From Chloroflexota bacterium (GTDB lineage Bacteria > Chloroflexota > UBA11872), in contig JAJEGF010000040.1 in assembly GCA_022820025.1 (NCBI GenBank), forward strand, positions 1 to 39,101: DNA of 39,101 nt. Reading direction: 5' to 3'. The notes under the pieces were generated by a model, which saw only the letters and a program-made list of their open reading frames with translations, did no database searches and was not told the origin of the DNA. Made by a program: the position numbers and the translations under genes. This document shows, piece by piece, positions 9,034 through 16,275 of this stretch; the stretch's first letter is position 1, and every line of letters starts with the position of its first letter.

Positions 9034-9951
9034 GTGGCCGAACCGATCCCGCACTTCGACGTCGAGCTTGAGGACGTATCCGGACGCCTCTCTGAACTGG
9101 TCGAACCCGGCGCCAACCTGGAACGCATTGCCGGCGGCCTCGGCTTCACCGAAGGCCCGGTCTGGCGCGGCGATCACCTGCTCTTCAGCGACATTCCGAA
9201 TGACCGCATCTGCCGCTGGCGCCAGCTGCCCGAAGGTCCGGAACTCACCACCTTCCGCGCCTTCAACGGGTCCACCAACGGTCTCACCCTGGACCGCGAG
9301 GGACGCCTCCTCGGCTGCACCCACGGCGCGCGCGCCGTATTGCGCTTCGACCAGGACAACCAGCCGACACCCATCGCCACCCACGTCAACGGCGGTCGCC
9401 TGAATAGCCCCAACGACATCGTCGTCAAGCGCAACGGCGACATCTATTTCACCGATCCGCCATACGGGATCGTCGACCTCCCGCCCGAGGTCCAGGAACA
9501 GCCGTGCTGCGGCGTCTACCGCCTCGACACCGGTGGCGAACTCACGCTCGTCGCCGACCGCTTCATCCGCCCCAATGGCCTCGCCTTCTCACCGGACGAA
9601 TCGACGCTGTACATCGGCGACTCGGGCGGACCGCGCGATATCTGGGCCTTTGACGTCACCGACGACGGCACGCTGGCCAACCCCCGCCAGTTCGTCGACA
9701 TGGATCCCTACCCCGAACCCAACAACCCCGACGGCATGAAGTGCGACACGAACGGCCGCCTCTGGTCCACCGGACCTGGCAACGCCGTGTGGGTGATTGA
9801 GTCCGACGGAACCGTGGTCGGCCTGATCAAGTTCCCCGAACAACCCGCCAACCTCGCCTGGGGCGGCCCCACCTGGTCCACCCTCTTTGTCACCGCCCGC
9901 GGCAGCGTCTACCGCCTTGCAACCAATTGCACGGGCGTCCGCGTTCCTTAG
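9034..9951 (+). CDS. SMP-30/gluconolactonase/LRE-like lactonase
   Basis: The GTG at 9034 has GGGAG at 9021-9025 (8-nt spacing) and gives 305 residues. The six-bladed beta-propeller pattern of the SMP-30 family is clear. Metal-ligand motifs are present: the Glu in FTEGPVW, the Asn in LNSPNDIVV, and the Asp in IYFTDPPYG and YIGDSGG. The protein would hydrolyse aldonolactones such as gluconolactone using a divalent cation. No signal peptide is evident from this start. It stands divergent to the aldo/keto reductase, consistent with a short sugar oxidation and lactone-opening route; that link is an inference. Confidence 0.87.
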   Translation: MAEPIPHFDVELEDVSGRLSELVEPGANLERIAGGLGFTEGPVWRGDHLLFSDIPNDRICRWRQLPEGPELTTFRAFNGSTNGLTLDREGRLLGCTHGARAVLRFDQDNQPTPIATHVNGGRLNSPNDIVVKRNGDIYFTDPPYGIVDLPPEVQEQPCCGVYRLDTGGELTLVADRFIRPNGLAFSPDESTLYIGDSGGPRDIWAFDVTDDGTLANPRQFVDMDPYPEPNNPDGMKCDTNGRLWSTGPGNAVWVIESDGTVVGLIKFPEQPANLAWGGPTWSTLFVTARGSVYRLATNCTGVRVP

Positions 9952-9965
9952 CGCGTCCGGTCGTT

Positions 9966-10376
9966 CTAGACCTGCCCGTTCGCCCTCGTGGACAAGGGTT
10001 CGGCTACGTCCGGGGCACTTCGCAGAATCGCGCGATCCTCAGTCGCCAGGGAAACTCCAAGCAGACGGGCCACGACGACAAACTCGGCGTCATAGGCCGT
10101 CAGCCCGCAGTTCAGTGCTACCTCAATCACGTCGGAGTGCGACGCGTCGATCACACGGTCACCCAGCACATGCGACGCCTCGTCAAGCAGCGCGACAGCC
10201 TGTTCTCTTGATATGTCGCCTCGGCGCACGTATCCAATAAGCACATTTCGCAGTTCACTCTTGAGAATCGGGGGTGCCGTCCACTCCGAATCTCGCTCGT
10301 AGAGGCGATCTGCTGCAGCCTCATACGGCCCGCCAACGACCAGTGCGACCACGACATTGGTGTCGACAACGATCAT
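9966..10376 (-). CDS. vapC: PIN-domain ribonuclease toxin (VapC family)
   Basis: The product has 136 residues, the normal size for VapC. The PIN acidic residues are visible: D5 in the N-terminal VVDTN, E41 in KSELRN, D96 in TAYDAEFV and D114 in TEDRAI. Such toxins cleave specific RNAs, often tRNA, when the antitoxin is lost. The start codon overlaps the antitoxin stop by 4 nt, the usual arrangement. The stop converges with the SMP-30 gene, 14 nt away. Confidence 0.88.
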   Translation of the reverse strand: MIVVDTNVVVALVVGGPYEAAADRLYERDSEWTAPPILKSELRNVLIGYVRRGDISREQAVALLDEASHVLGDRVIDASHSDVIEVALNCGLTAYDAEFVVVARLLGVSLATEDRAILRSAPDVAEPLSTRANGQV

Positions 10377-10615
10377 CGTCGACCAGCGTCTCGCAACTCC
10401 CTTATGAGGTCGTCATTGAGGTCGATGGGACCGAGAGATTCGCGCTGTCTCCGAATGCGCTCGAGCAGCGCTTGAGCGTCGACCTGGCTCGAGTGCACCG
10501 AGGCCGTTAGCCTCGCCACGATCTCGCGATTGAGGCTTCTGTGGTTTCGACGAGCGGATTCTTTGAGTTTCAGATGCACGTCCTCGGGGAGTCCACGAAC
10601 TGCCACCTGCGGCAC
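10373..10615 (-). CDS. vapB: ribbon-helix-helix antitoxin (VapB/FitA-like)
   Basis: The product has 80 residues from GTG at 10615, chosen because GGAG stands 7 nt upstream; TTG at 10621 is an alternative. The N-terminal half reads as an Arc/FitA-type ribbon-helix-helix: QVAVRGLPEDVHLKLKESA followed by RSLNREIVARL. The C-terminal half is charged, as expected for the toxin-wrapping tail. It should bind its own promoter and neutralise the downstream PIN toxin. A short palindrome TGATATCA at 10655-10662 lies upstream and is a possible operator. Confidence 0.83.
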   Translation of the reverse strand: MPQVAVRGLPEDVHLKLKESARRNHRSLNREIVARLTASVHSSQVDAQALLERIRRQRESLGPIDLNDDLIRELRDAGRR

Positions 10616-10737
10616 GGTCAAGCTCCAAGCTGTGCTATCAGTTCACCACCAAAATGATATCAGGAGACTTGCCACTTGGTCGTTCTTCGCACCGTAGAGT
10701 TTGACCCGACGACCATTCTCGAGTTGACTGCCAGGCA

Positions 10738-11034
10738 ATGCGCCCACAGAAGCGGCCGAGAGATTCTGGAGTCCGGCCAGAGTCTTCCATCCGCATCCGC
10801 GTCCGCCCCTACGCCGACCTCGCCCGCTTCTTCCCTGGCGAGGGCCGTATCCGCGTGATCGAAGCCCCGGCCGGCTCAACCGTTGGCGATCTGCTTGACG
10901 CCCACGGCCTCGATGAATCGCGCCGCCTGACCCTCGGCGTCAACGACGTCCTGGCCTCGCGCGAGACGCAATTGCGCGATGGCGATACGCTGGAGGTCCT
11001 GGTCCCGATGTCCGGCGGAATGGGAGCGACCTGA
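10738..11034 (+). CDS. MoaD/ThiS-like ubiquitin-fold sulfur carrier with C-terminal extension
   Basis: The product has 98 residues. The ubiquitin-like beta-grasp is readable from about residue 18: IRIRVRPYADLARFF, then APAGSTVGDLLDAHGL, LGVNDVLASRETQLRDGD and LEVLVPMSGG. MoaD proteins end in the Gly-Gly that becomes a thiocarboxylate; here four residues (MGAT) follow the GG. The ATG at 10738 leaves about 17 extra N-terminal residues, but no nearer ATG, GTG or TTG fits. The TGA overlaps the ATG of the aldehyde oxidoreductase by one base. It therefore most likely supplies sulfur for the tungsto-/molybdopterin of that enzyme. Confidence 0.78.
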   Translation: MRPQKRPRDSGVRPESSIRIRVRPYADLARFFPGEGRIRVIEAPAGSTVGDLLDAHGLDESRRLTLGVNDVLASRETQLRDGDTLEVLVPMSGGMGAT

Positions 11035-12887
11035 TGACGCCAACCGCGATCCAGAACCGAATCCTGCGCGTGGACCTGACCGAGCGTCGCTGCTGGACCG
11101 AACAGCCCGGCGACGCCTTCTTCCGCAAGCACCTCGGCGGCCGCAACTTCATCGCTCACTACCTGCTCACCGAAACGCCCCGCGGCGCTGACGCATTCGA
11201 TCCCGTCAACCGCCTGGTCTTCGCCATGGGCCCCACCACCGGCGTGGCTTTGCCGGGCGCCGGCCGCCACAGCGTGGGCGCCAAGTCGCCGCTCACCGGT
11301 CTCTTCGGCGAGTCCGAGGCCGGCGGCTACTGGGGCTCCGAACTCAAACAGGCGGGCTGGGACGGCATTGTCATCCAGGGCCGCGCGTCCGAACCCGTAT
11401 ACCTCTGGATCAAGGACGACCAGGTCGAGTTCCGCGACGCCTCCCACCTCTGGGGCACGATCACCGGCCCTGTGGAAACTGCCATCCGCGAGAAACTGGG
11501 TGACAAGCAGATCCGCGTCGCCCAGATCGGACCCGCCGGCGAGAACCTCGTCCGCTACGCCTGCATCGTCAACGACTTGAACGAGGTCGCCGGTCGCACC
11601 GGCCTCGGCGCGGTCATGGGCTCCAAGAACCTCAAGGCCATCGCAGTGCGTGGCAGCACCCGCGTGCAGGTGGCCGACCGCGACCCCGTCAGGGACACCG
11701 CCCGCTGGGTTGCACGGGAGACTCTCGCCGAGGGTGGCACGCACCACCGACTGCACACCTGGGGAACCGGCGCGATGGTGCAGTCAAAGCAACTCGAAGG
11801 CCACCTCATCGTCCACAACTTTCGCGACGGGCAACTGGACGGCGCCACCAACATCGACGCCATCGCCATGCGCGACCAGGTCATCGACCACATGGATCGC
11901 TGCTTCGCCTGCTCCGTGCGCTGCAAGAAGCGCGTCAAGATCGAAACGCCCAAGGTCAAGGTCCGGCCAAAGTACGGCGGGCCTGAGTACGAAACCCTGG
12001 CCGCCATCGGCACCAACACCGGCGTTACCGACATCATGGCGGTCTGCAAGGGCAACGAGATGCTCAACTTCCTGGGCATGGACAGCATCTCCGCCGGCGC
12101 AACCATCGCCTGGGCCATGGAAATGGAGGAGATGGGCCGCCTGCGCGACCACAACGAGGACGGACAACCGCTCCGCTTCGGCTCGGCGCAGGACCTGCTG
12201 GACCTGATCGAGAAAATCGCCTACCGCGACGGTATCGGCGATCTCCTCGCCGAGGGCGCCCTCCGCGCCGCCCGTGCCATCGGCGGCGACGCCGAGGACT
12301 ACGTGGTCCACGTCAAGGGTCTCGAAGTCGCGATGCACGACCCGCGCGCCATGAAGGACATGCGCGACAACTACCCCATTACCCCCACCGGCGGCGACCA
12401 CACCGGCGCCGGCCTCAAGCGCACCTCCGTCCGCAACACCGTCGGCCTCTGCCAGTTCCTGGACTACGACGACACCAAGGCGCTGGAATTGCTCAATGCC
12501 GCCACCGGCTGGGACATGTCGCCCGAGGAACTGCACGAGACCTTCGAGCGCGGCCTCACGATGGCGCGCCTTTTCAACCTGCGTGAAGGCATGACCGCCG
12601 AGGACGACCGCCTGCCCGAGCGCCTGCACCAACCCATCCGCCAGGGACCCCTCAGCGACTACCGCCTGCCGCGCGAGGAAGTCCGCACCTACGTCCAGGG
12701 CTACTACCACGAACGCGGCTGGGACCCCGAACGGGGCCTGCCATACGCCGACACGCTGGAATACCTCGGGGTCGATCCATCGGAGACCGACCTCGAAGAC
12801 CTCGTCACCGAGCGCCCCGAACCCCTCCCGGTCGGCGCGTTGCCCTACACCCTCGAACTGGAATCAACCGCCGGCCACGAGGAGTAG
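11034..12887 (+). CDS. aldehyde ferredoxin oxidoreductase (tungsten-pterin enzyme, AOR family)
   Basis: The product has 617 residues, the family's usual size. The AOR N-terminal domain is clear: RILRVDLTE, FLGGRNF-like HLGGRNF, GPTTGVALPGAGRHSVGAKSPLTG and the glycine-rich GYWGSELKQAGWDG. The 4Fe-4S ligands are C290-x2-C293-x3-C297 (CFACSVRC) and a later Cys, C473 in GLCQFL. The enzyme oxidises aldehydes to carboxylic acids with ferredoxin as acceptor in the cytoplasm and contains a bis-pterin tungsten or molybdenum centre. Translational coupling to the MoaD-like gene (1-nt overlap) fits its cofactor need. Substrate range cannot be inferred. Confidence 0.92.
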   Translation: MTPTAIQNRILRVDLTERRCWTEQPGDAFFRKHLGGRNFIAHYLLTETPRGADAFDPVNRLVFAMGPTTGVALPGAGRHSVGAKSPLTGLFGESEAGGYWGSELKQAGWDGIVIQGRASEPVYLWIKDDQVEFRDASHLWGTITGPVETAIREKLGDKQIRVAQIGPAGENLVRYACIVNDLNEVAGRTGLGAVMGSKNLKAIAVRGSTRVQVADRDPVRDTARWVARETLAEGGTHHRLHTWGTGAMVQSKQLEGHLIVHNFRDGQLDGATNIDAIAMRDQVIDHMDRCFACSVRCKKRVKIETPKVKVRPKYGGPEYETLAAIGTNTGVTDIMAVCKGNEMLNFLGMDSISAGATIAWAMEMEEMGRLRDHNEDGQPLRFGSAQDLLDLIEKIAYRDGIGDLLAEGALRAARAIGGDAEDYVVHVKGLEVAMHDPRAMKDMRDNYPITPTGGDHTGAGLKRTSVRNTVGLCQFLDYDDTKALELLNAATGWDMSPEELHETFERGLTMARLFNLREGMTAEDDRLPERLHQPIRQGPLSDYRLPREEVRTYVQGYYHERGWDPERGLPYADTLEYLGVDPSETDLEDLVTERPEPLPVGALPYTLELESTAGHEE

Positions 12888-12902
12888 CCACCGCGGCCGG
12901 CC

Positions 12903-12930
12903 AAGGCCCCGCTGGCCAGGCCTTCCTGTT
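12903..12930 (+). terminator. weak hairpin after the AOR gene
   Basis: AAGGCC (12903-12908) and GGCCTT (12919-12924) form a 6-bp stem with a 10-nt loop, followed by a mixed CCTGTT. It could end the AOR transcript, but it lacks a proper T-run. Confidence 0.25.
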
Positions 12931-12966
12931 AGCCACGAGCTGCGCATTCGGGCTAGATTCAGCGCT

Positions 12967-13965
12967 ATGCAGCACCATCACCGCCATCACGGGGACGACG
13001 AGAAGCACGGCCACACGCATGGCGCAGTCGACCCGTCCATTGCGACGACCAGTCGCGGCATCTGGGCCATAAAGTGGTCGTTCGTGGGGCTCGCGATTAC
13101 CGCAGTGCTCCAGGCAGCCGTCTTCGTAGTGTCCGGAAGCGTGGCGTTACTGGCGGACACCATCCACAACCTGGGCGATGCACTGACTGCGGTCCCCTTG
13201 TGGATAGCCTTCCTGTTTGCTCGCCGCGTACCAACCAGGCGGTTCGGCTATGGCTTTGGCAGGGTCGAGGATCTGGCCGGAGCAATCATCGTCCTCGTAA
13301 TCTTGTCCAGCGCAATAGTGGCCGCCTACCAGTCCATCGACAGGCTGCTCAACCCGCGTGACGTTGAACTGATATGGGCGGTCGCCGCGGCCGGGGCGTT
13401 AGGCTTCATTGGTAACGAGGCTGTCGCGCTGTTCCGCATCCGCGTCGGGCGCGAAATCAACAGTGCCGCGCTGGTGGCTGACGGTTACCACGCCCGGACG
13501 GATGGGCTCGCGAGCCTCGCCGTCGTCGCCGGCGCAATCGCTATCTGGGCAGGCTTCCCGATAGCCGACCCAATTGCGGGGCTGGGCATCAGCGTACTCA
13601 TCGCGAAGATTGTGTACGACTCCGCCAAGACGGTATTTGGGCGCATGCTCGACGGAGTCGATCCCGAAATGCTCGACAACTTGGAGCACGAGGCCCTGCA
13701 CGTACATGGCGTGCGAGCTATTACCCGGTCACGTGCGCGATGGATTGGCCACCGCCTGCACGCGGAGGTGCATCTCACGGCTAGCAATGACCTCTCGCTG
13801 AAGCAGGCGCGCGAACTCGAGAAGCGCGTCTCCCATGAGCTCGCTCACGCCATCCCTTACCTGGGCGAGGCAGTCATTCATGTCGATCCCGCTGATCAAG
13901 CAGGCGCCGCGAACGATCGAACATCCGCCCATGAGCATGATGGGCTGCCATTCCACAGCCACTAA
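12967..13965 (+). CDS. cation diffusion facilitator (zinc/cobalt-type) exporter
   Basis: The product has 332 residues. It has a histidine-rich N terminus (HHHRHH, then HGHTHG), six transmembrane helices and a cytoplasmic C-terminal domain ending in another His-rich tail. The CDF metal site is present as D64-x2-H67-x3-D71 in TM2 (ADTIHNLGDAL) and as DGYHARTD in TM5, a His/Asp set typical of zinc or cobalt exporters. The dimerisation domain contains HLHAEVHL-like and AVIHVDP strands. The protein exchanges protons for divalent metal at the inner membrane. It is 79 nt downstream of AOR and probably has its own promoter. Confidence 0.92.
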   Translation: MQHHHRHHGDDEKHGHTHGAVDPSIATTSRGIWAIKWSFVGLAITAVLQAAVFVVSGSVALLADTIHNLGDALTAVPLWIAFLFARRVPTRRFGYGFGRVEDLAGAIIVLVILSSAIVAAYQSIDRLLNPRDVELIWAVAAAGALGFIGNEAVALFRIRVGREINSAALVADGYHARTDGLASLAVVAGAIAIWAGFPIADPIAGLGISVLIAKIVYDSAKTVFGRMLDGVDPEMLDNLEHEALHVHGVRAITRSRARWIGHRLHAEVHLTASNDLSLKQARELEKRVSHELAHAIPYLGEAVIHVDPADQAGAANDRTSAHEHDGLPFHSH

Positions 13966-14302
13966 CGCCCGCGCTGCAGGTCGAGACTCGTTCCGACGGC
14001 GTGAAGTATTCCCAAAATCACTTGCTGCACCGGGGCAAGAGGTGAGGCGCATGGTCTGCCAGCATGGGCATGACCAGGACTGCGGAGACTCTGACGCCGA
14101 CTGAGCCCGGCAAGCCGACAGTCTCGGCGCCTTCCGTTTAGGCCCGTCAGAAGGCCTCGAAGTAGATTCAGCCGGCTATGGGGCACACAACGAGAGTGCT
14201 CACGAGCGCGGCCGGTATCCACCCGCGGTGGTGGTCGACAGAACGTTCCCTTGGGAGTGACCTTCGCGGCCCACAGCGGCGCACCGCAGATCGGCCTGGC
14301 CG
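13966..14302. other. 337-bp intergenic stretch without a recognisable gene
   Basis: This lies between the CDF gene and the converging SRPBCC gene. Only short unsupported reading frames occur. A His/Cys-rich 17-residue peptide from ATG 14051 has no ribosome-binding site that persuades me. Weak inverted repeats occur near 14086-14135. I see no tRNA, riboswitch or transposon remnant. Confidence 0.5.
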
Positions 14303-14752
14303 CTACTCCCCGCGTCCCTCGCCCTCGGCGAACGTCTTGAAGTCGCCCAGCGTCTTCTTGGTCTGCCCGGTGAACGCGAAACGCATGACGATCGACATGA
14401 GCAGCATCTTCCAGTCGGAGAAGCGGAATTCCGTCTCCGCAATCCAGCGCGTGCGGTTCGGCCCCTCTTCCACGAATCGGTTGTTGATGTAGTTCCACAC
14501 GCCTTCGGTCTCGTAGGTGCCCGCCAGCGCGTCAGGCAGGCTCTGCGACGTCACCGTTTCGATCATCTCGACGTCCTGGCCGCGGTGCTCGTACACCAGC
14601 CTGGAGGTCTCCCCCGCTTGCCCCGGCTCGCCGCTGACGTGTTCGAAGCTCTTCAGCCCCGTCTGCCACTTCGGCATGTTGTCTCGGTTCATGAAGAGCT
14701 CAATCACGCGATCGCGCGGCAGGTCGATCACAACGTCACGGGTGTACTTCAT
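14303..14752 (-). CDS. SRPBCC-family protein, copy 1 of a tandem pair
   Basis: The ATG at 14752 has GGAGG with 6-nt spacing and gives 149 residues. The SRPBCC (START/Bet v 1-like) hydrophobic-pocket fold is suggested by the opening YTRDVVIDLPRDRVIELF, the central FEHVSGEPGQ and RLVYE strands, and a long C-terminal helix after TRWIAE. Such proteins bind lipids or other hydrophobic ligands, or act as aromatase/cyclase-like or stress proteins. It is followed upstream by a close paralogue on the same strand (40 nt apart); 100 of 149 positions are identical in an ungapped hand alignment. Specific function unknown. Confidence 0.78.
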   Translation of the reverse strand: MKYTRDVVIDLPRDRVIELFMNRDNMPKWQTGLKSFEHVSGEPGQAGETSRLVYEHRGQDVEMIETVTSQSLPDALAGTYETEGVWNYINNRFVEEGPNRTRWIAETEFRFSDWKMLLMSIVMRFAFTGQTKKTLGDFKTFAEGEGRGE

Positions 14753-14791
14753 GGATAGCCTCCAATCCAACCAGGTGGCCGCCGACGGCCG

Positions 14792-15241
14792 CTAGTCTCC
14801 GCGACCCTCGCCTTCGGCGAATGTCTTGAAGTCGCGCAGGGTCTTCAGCGTCCTCGAAGTGAACAGCGGCCGCAGAAGGATCGCCATCAGCTTCATCTTG
14901 ATCCCCTGGGGGCGAAACTCCGACTCGGCGATCCAGCGCGTGCGGTCCGGTCCTTCTTCCTCAAACCGGTTCTTCATCAGATTCCAGACACCGTCGGTCT
15001 CGTAGATGCCGGAGAACTCGTCGGGCAGGTTGCGCTCGGTAATCGTCTCGAACATCTCGAAGCTGCGCCCCCGGTAGTCGTACACTAGGCGCGACTTGGC
15101 GCCGGGCTGTCCCGGCTCGCCGCTGACGTGCTCGAACCTCTGCAGGCCCTCCTGCCACTTCGTCAGGTTGTCGGCGTCGTCGAACAGTTCGATCACGCGA
15201 TCGCGCGGCAGGTCGATCACGACCTCGCGGGTGTACTTCAC
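14792..15241 (-). CDS. SRPBCC-family protein, copy 2 of a tandem pair
   Basis: The GTG at 15241 has GGAGA with 6-nt spacing and gives 149 residues, exactly the length of copy 1. The sequence begins KYTREVVIDLPRDRVIELF and ends DFKTFAEGEGRGD. The leader just upstream (TTGGATTGGAG) is identical in both copies, so the duplication included the translation signal. The most divergent part between copies is around residues 110-130, near the C-terminal helix that lines the ligand pocket in this fold. That suggests altered ligand preference. Probably co-transcribed with copy 1. Confidence 0.78.
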   Translation of the reverse strand: MKYTREVVIDLPRDRVIELFDDADNLTKWQEGLQRFEHVSGEPGQPGAKSRLVYDYRGRSFEMFETITERNLPDEFSGIYETDGVWNLMKNRFEEEGPDRTRWIAESEFRPQGIKMKLMAILLRPLFTSRTLKTLRDFKTFAEGEGRGD

Positions 15242-15370
15242 AGTGAGTCTCCAATCCAACCTCGTGGGTCGTGCGGCGGCGCGACTCTCCGCCCTTGGGA
15301 CGCGCTGCGAACTTCCTCGGGCCTGGCCGAAGAGTCTTCGGCAGCCTCGGACTTAAGGTACACGCCCGCC

Positions 15371-15700
15371 CTACTTCGGCGGCAGCGACCGCGCATAGTT
15401 GGCGCCTCGCCGAACCCACTCGCCCAGTGCCGCGTCGTCCGCGATACCCTCGGCGGCCACCACCACCCAGCCCCGCATCACCCGGCCCGTCATGTCGAAT
15501 ACTCGTGCGTGCGGCTGCGCCAACGCCTCGTCATAGGCCTCCGGCCCCACCCGCACCATCAGCTCATCACCCGAAATGCCCACGGCCATGTTCCCGTGCA
15601 GCATGAAGGCAATCCCGCCAAACATCCGCCGCTCGCTCAGACCGTCGGCGTCCGCCAGCGCCTCGCGGATCCGCTGCGCCAATCCCTCGTCGTAGGCCAT
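15371..15700 (-). CDS. TfoX N-terminal domain protein
   Basis: The product has 109 residues from ATG 15700. The TfoX-N signature is clear: LSERRMFGGIAFMLHGNMAVGI, followed by the DELMVRVGPEAYDEAL strand-helix and MRGWVVVAAEGI. Only the N-terminal domain is present, as in many stand-alone members. Despite the competence-regulator name, most of these small proteins have unknown function. Its 3' end lies 129 nt from copy 2 of the SRPBCC pair on the same strand. Confidence 0.82.
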   Translation of the reverse strand: MAYDEGLAQRIREALADADGLSERRMFGGIAFMLHGNMAVGISGDELMVRVGPEAYDEALAQPHARVFDMTGRVMRGWVVVAAEGIADDAALGEWVRRGANYARSLPPK

Positions 15701-15847
15701 GCGTTTCCCGGTAGCTCCAGATTCGATACTTGGCATTCTCGCGTATCGGGACCGTCGCCCGCGGTCAGCGGCGTTGCTCTGGGTGCCTTGCGCAAGTGGC
15801 CGACGCACACTGGAATCCGTTACGCCCGGCACTCTGGAGGAAACAGG

Positions 15848-16213
15848 ATGATTGACCGGATCGCAACCGTCGGAATCTACGTCGATGACCAGGAGGCGGC
15901 CCTGCGCTTCTGGGTGGACCGGGTGGGATTCGAACTGCGGCGGCGCGAATCGATGGGCCGCATGGGCGATTGGCTGGAGGTCGCGCCGCCCGGCGCCGGC
16001 TCGCGCCTGGTGATCTACCCCAGGGCCATGATGCCGGACTGGGCCGAGCGCAAGCCCTCCATCGTCTTCGAATGCGCCGACTGCCGGGCCGCCCACGCGC
16101 GGCTGCGTGACGCAGAGGTGGAATTCTCCAGCGAGCCACAGTCCATGGCCTGGGGCACCTTCGCAATCTTCCGCGATCCCGATGGGAACGAGTTTGGGTT
16201 GAAGGGCCCTTGA
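15848..16213 (+). CDS. VOC-superfamily (glyoxalase/bleomycin resistance-like) protein
   Basis: The ATG at 15848 has GGAGG at 15836-15840 (7-nt spacing) and gives 121 residues. The VOC fold is recognisable from IATVGIYVDDQEAALRFWVDRVGFEL and the closing AIFRDPDGNEFGL, whose Glu is a usual metal ligand. It may be a metal-dependent lyase, dioxygenase-like or binding protein; the substrate is unknown. It starts 147 nt from the divergent TfoX-N gene and is followed by the ABC exporter after 62 nt. Confidence 0.85.
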   Translation: MIDRIATVGIYVDDQEAALRFWVDRVGFELRRRESMGRMGDWLEVAPPGAGSRLVIYPRAMMPDWAERKPSIVFECADCRAAHARLRDAEVEFSSEPQSMAWGTFAIFRDPDGNEFGLKGP

Positions 16214-16275
16214 CCGGAACTCCCGGACCGCTGGCCCCACTGGCCTCTCGAACCTCACCTCGCTAGGCTTCGGGC

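Noticed and set aside
12805..13020. Small minus-strand frame between AOR and CDF genes
   Set aside because: It overlaps both genes in antisense and has no ribosome-binding site.
14200..14240. T-box-like GGGTGG..ACC words on the minus strand
   Set aside because: Spacing differs from the T-box core, and no aminoacyl-tRNA synthetase or amino-acid gene lies downstream on that strand.
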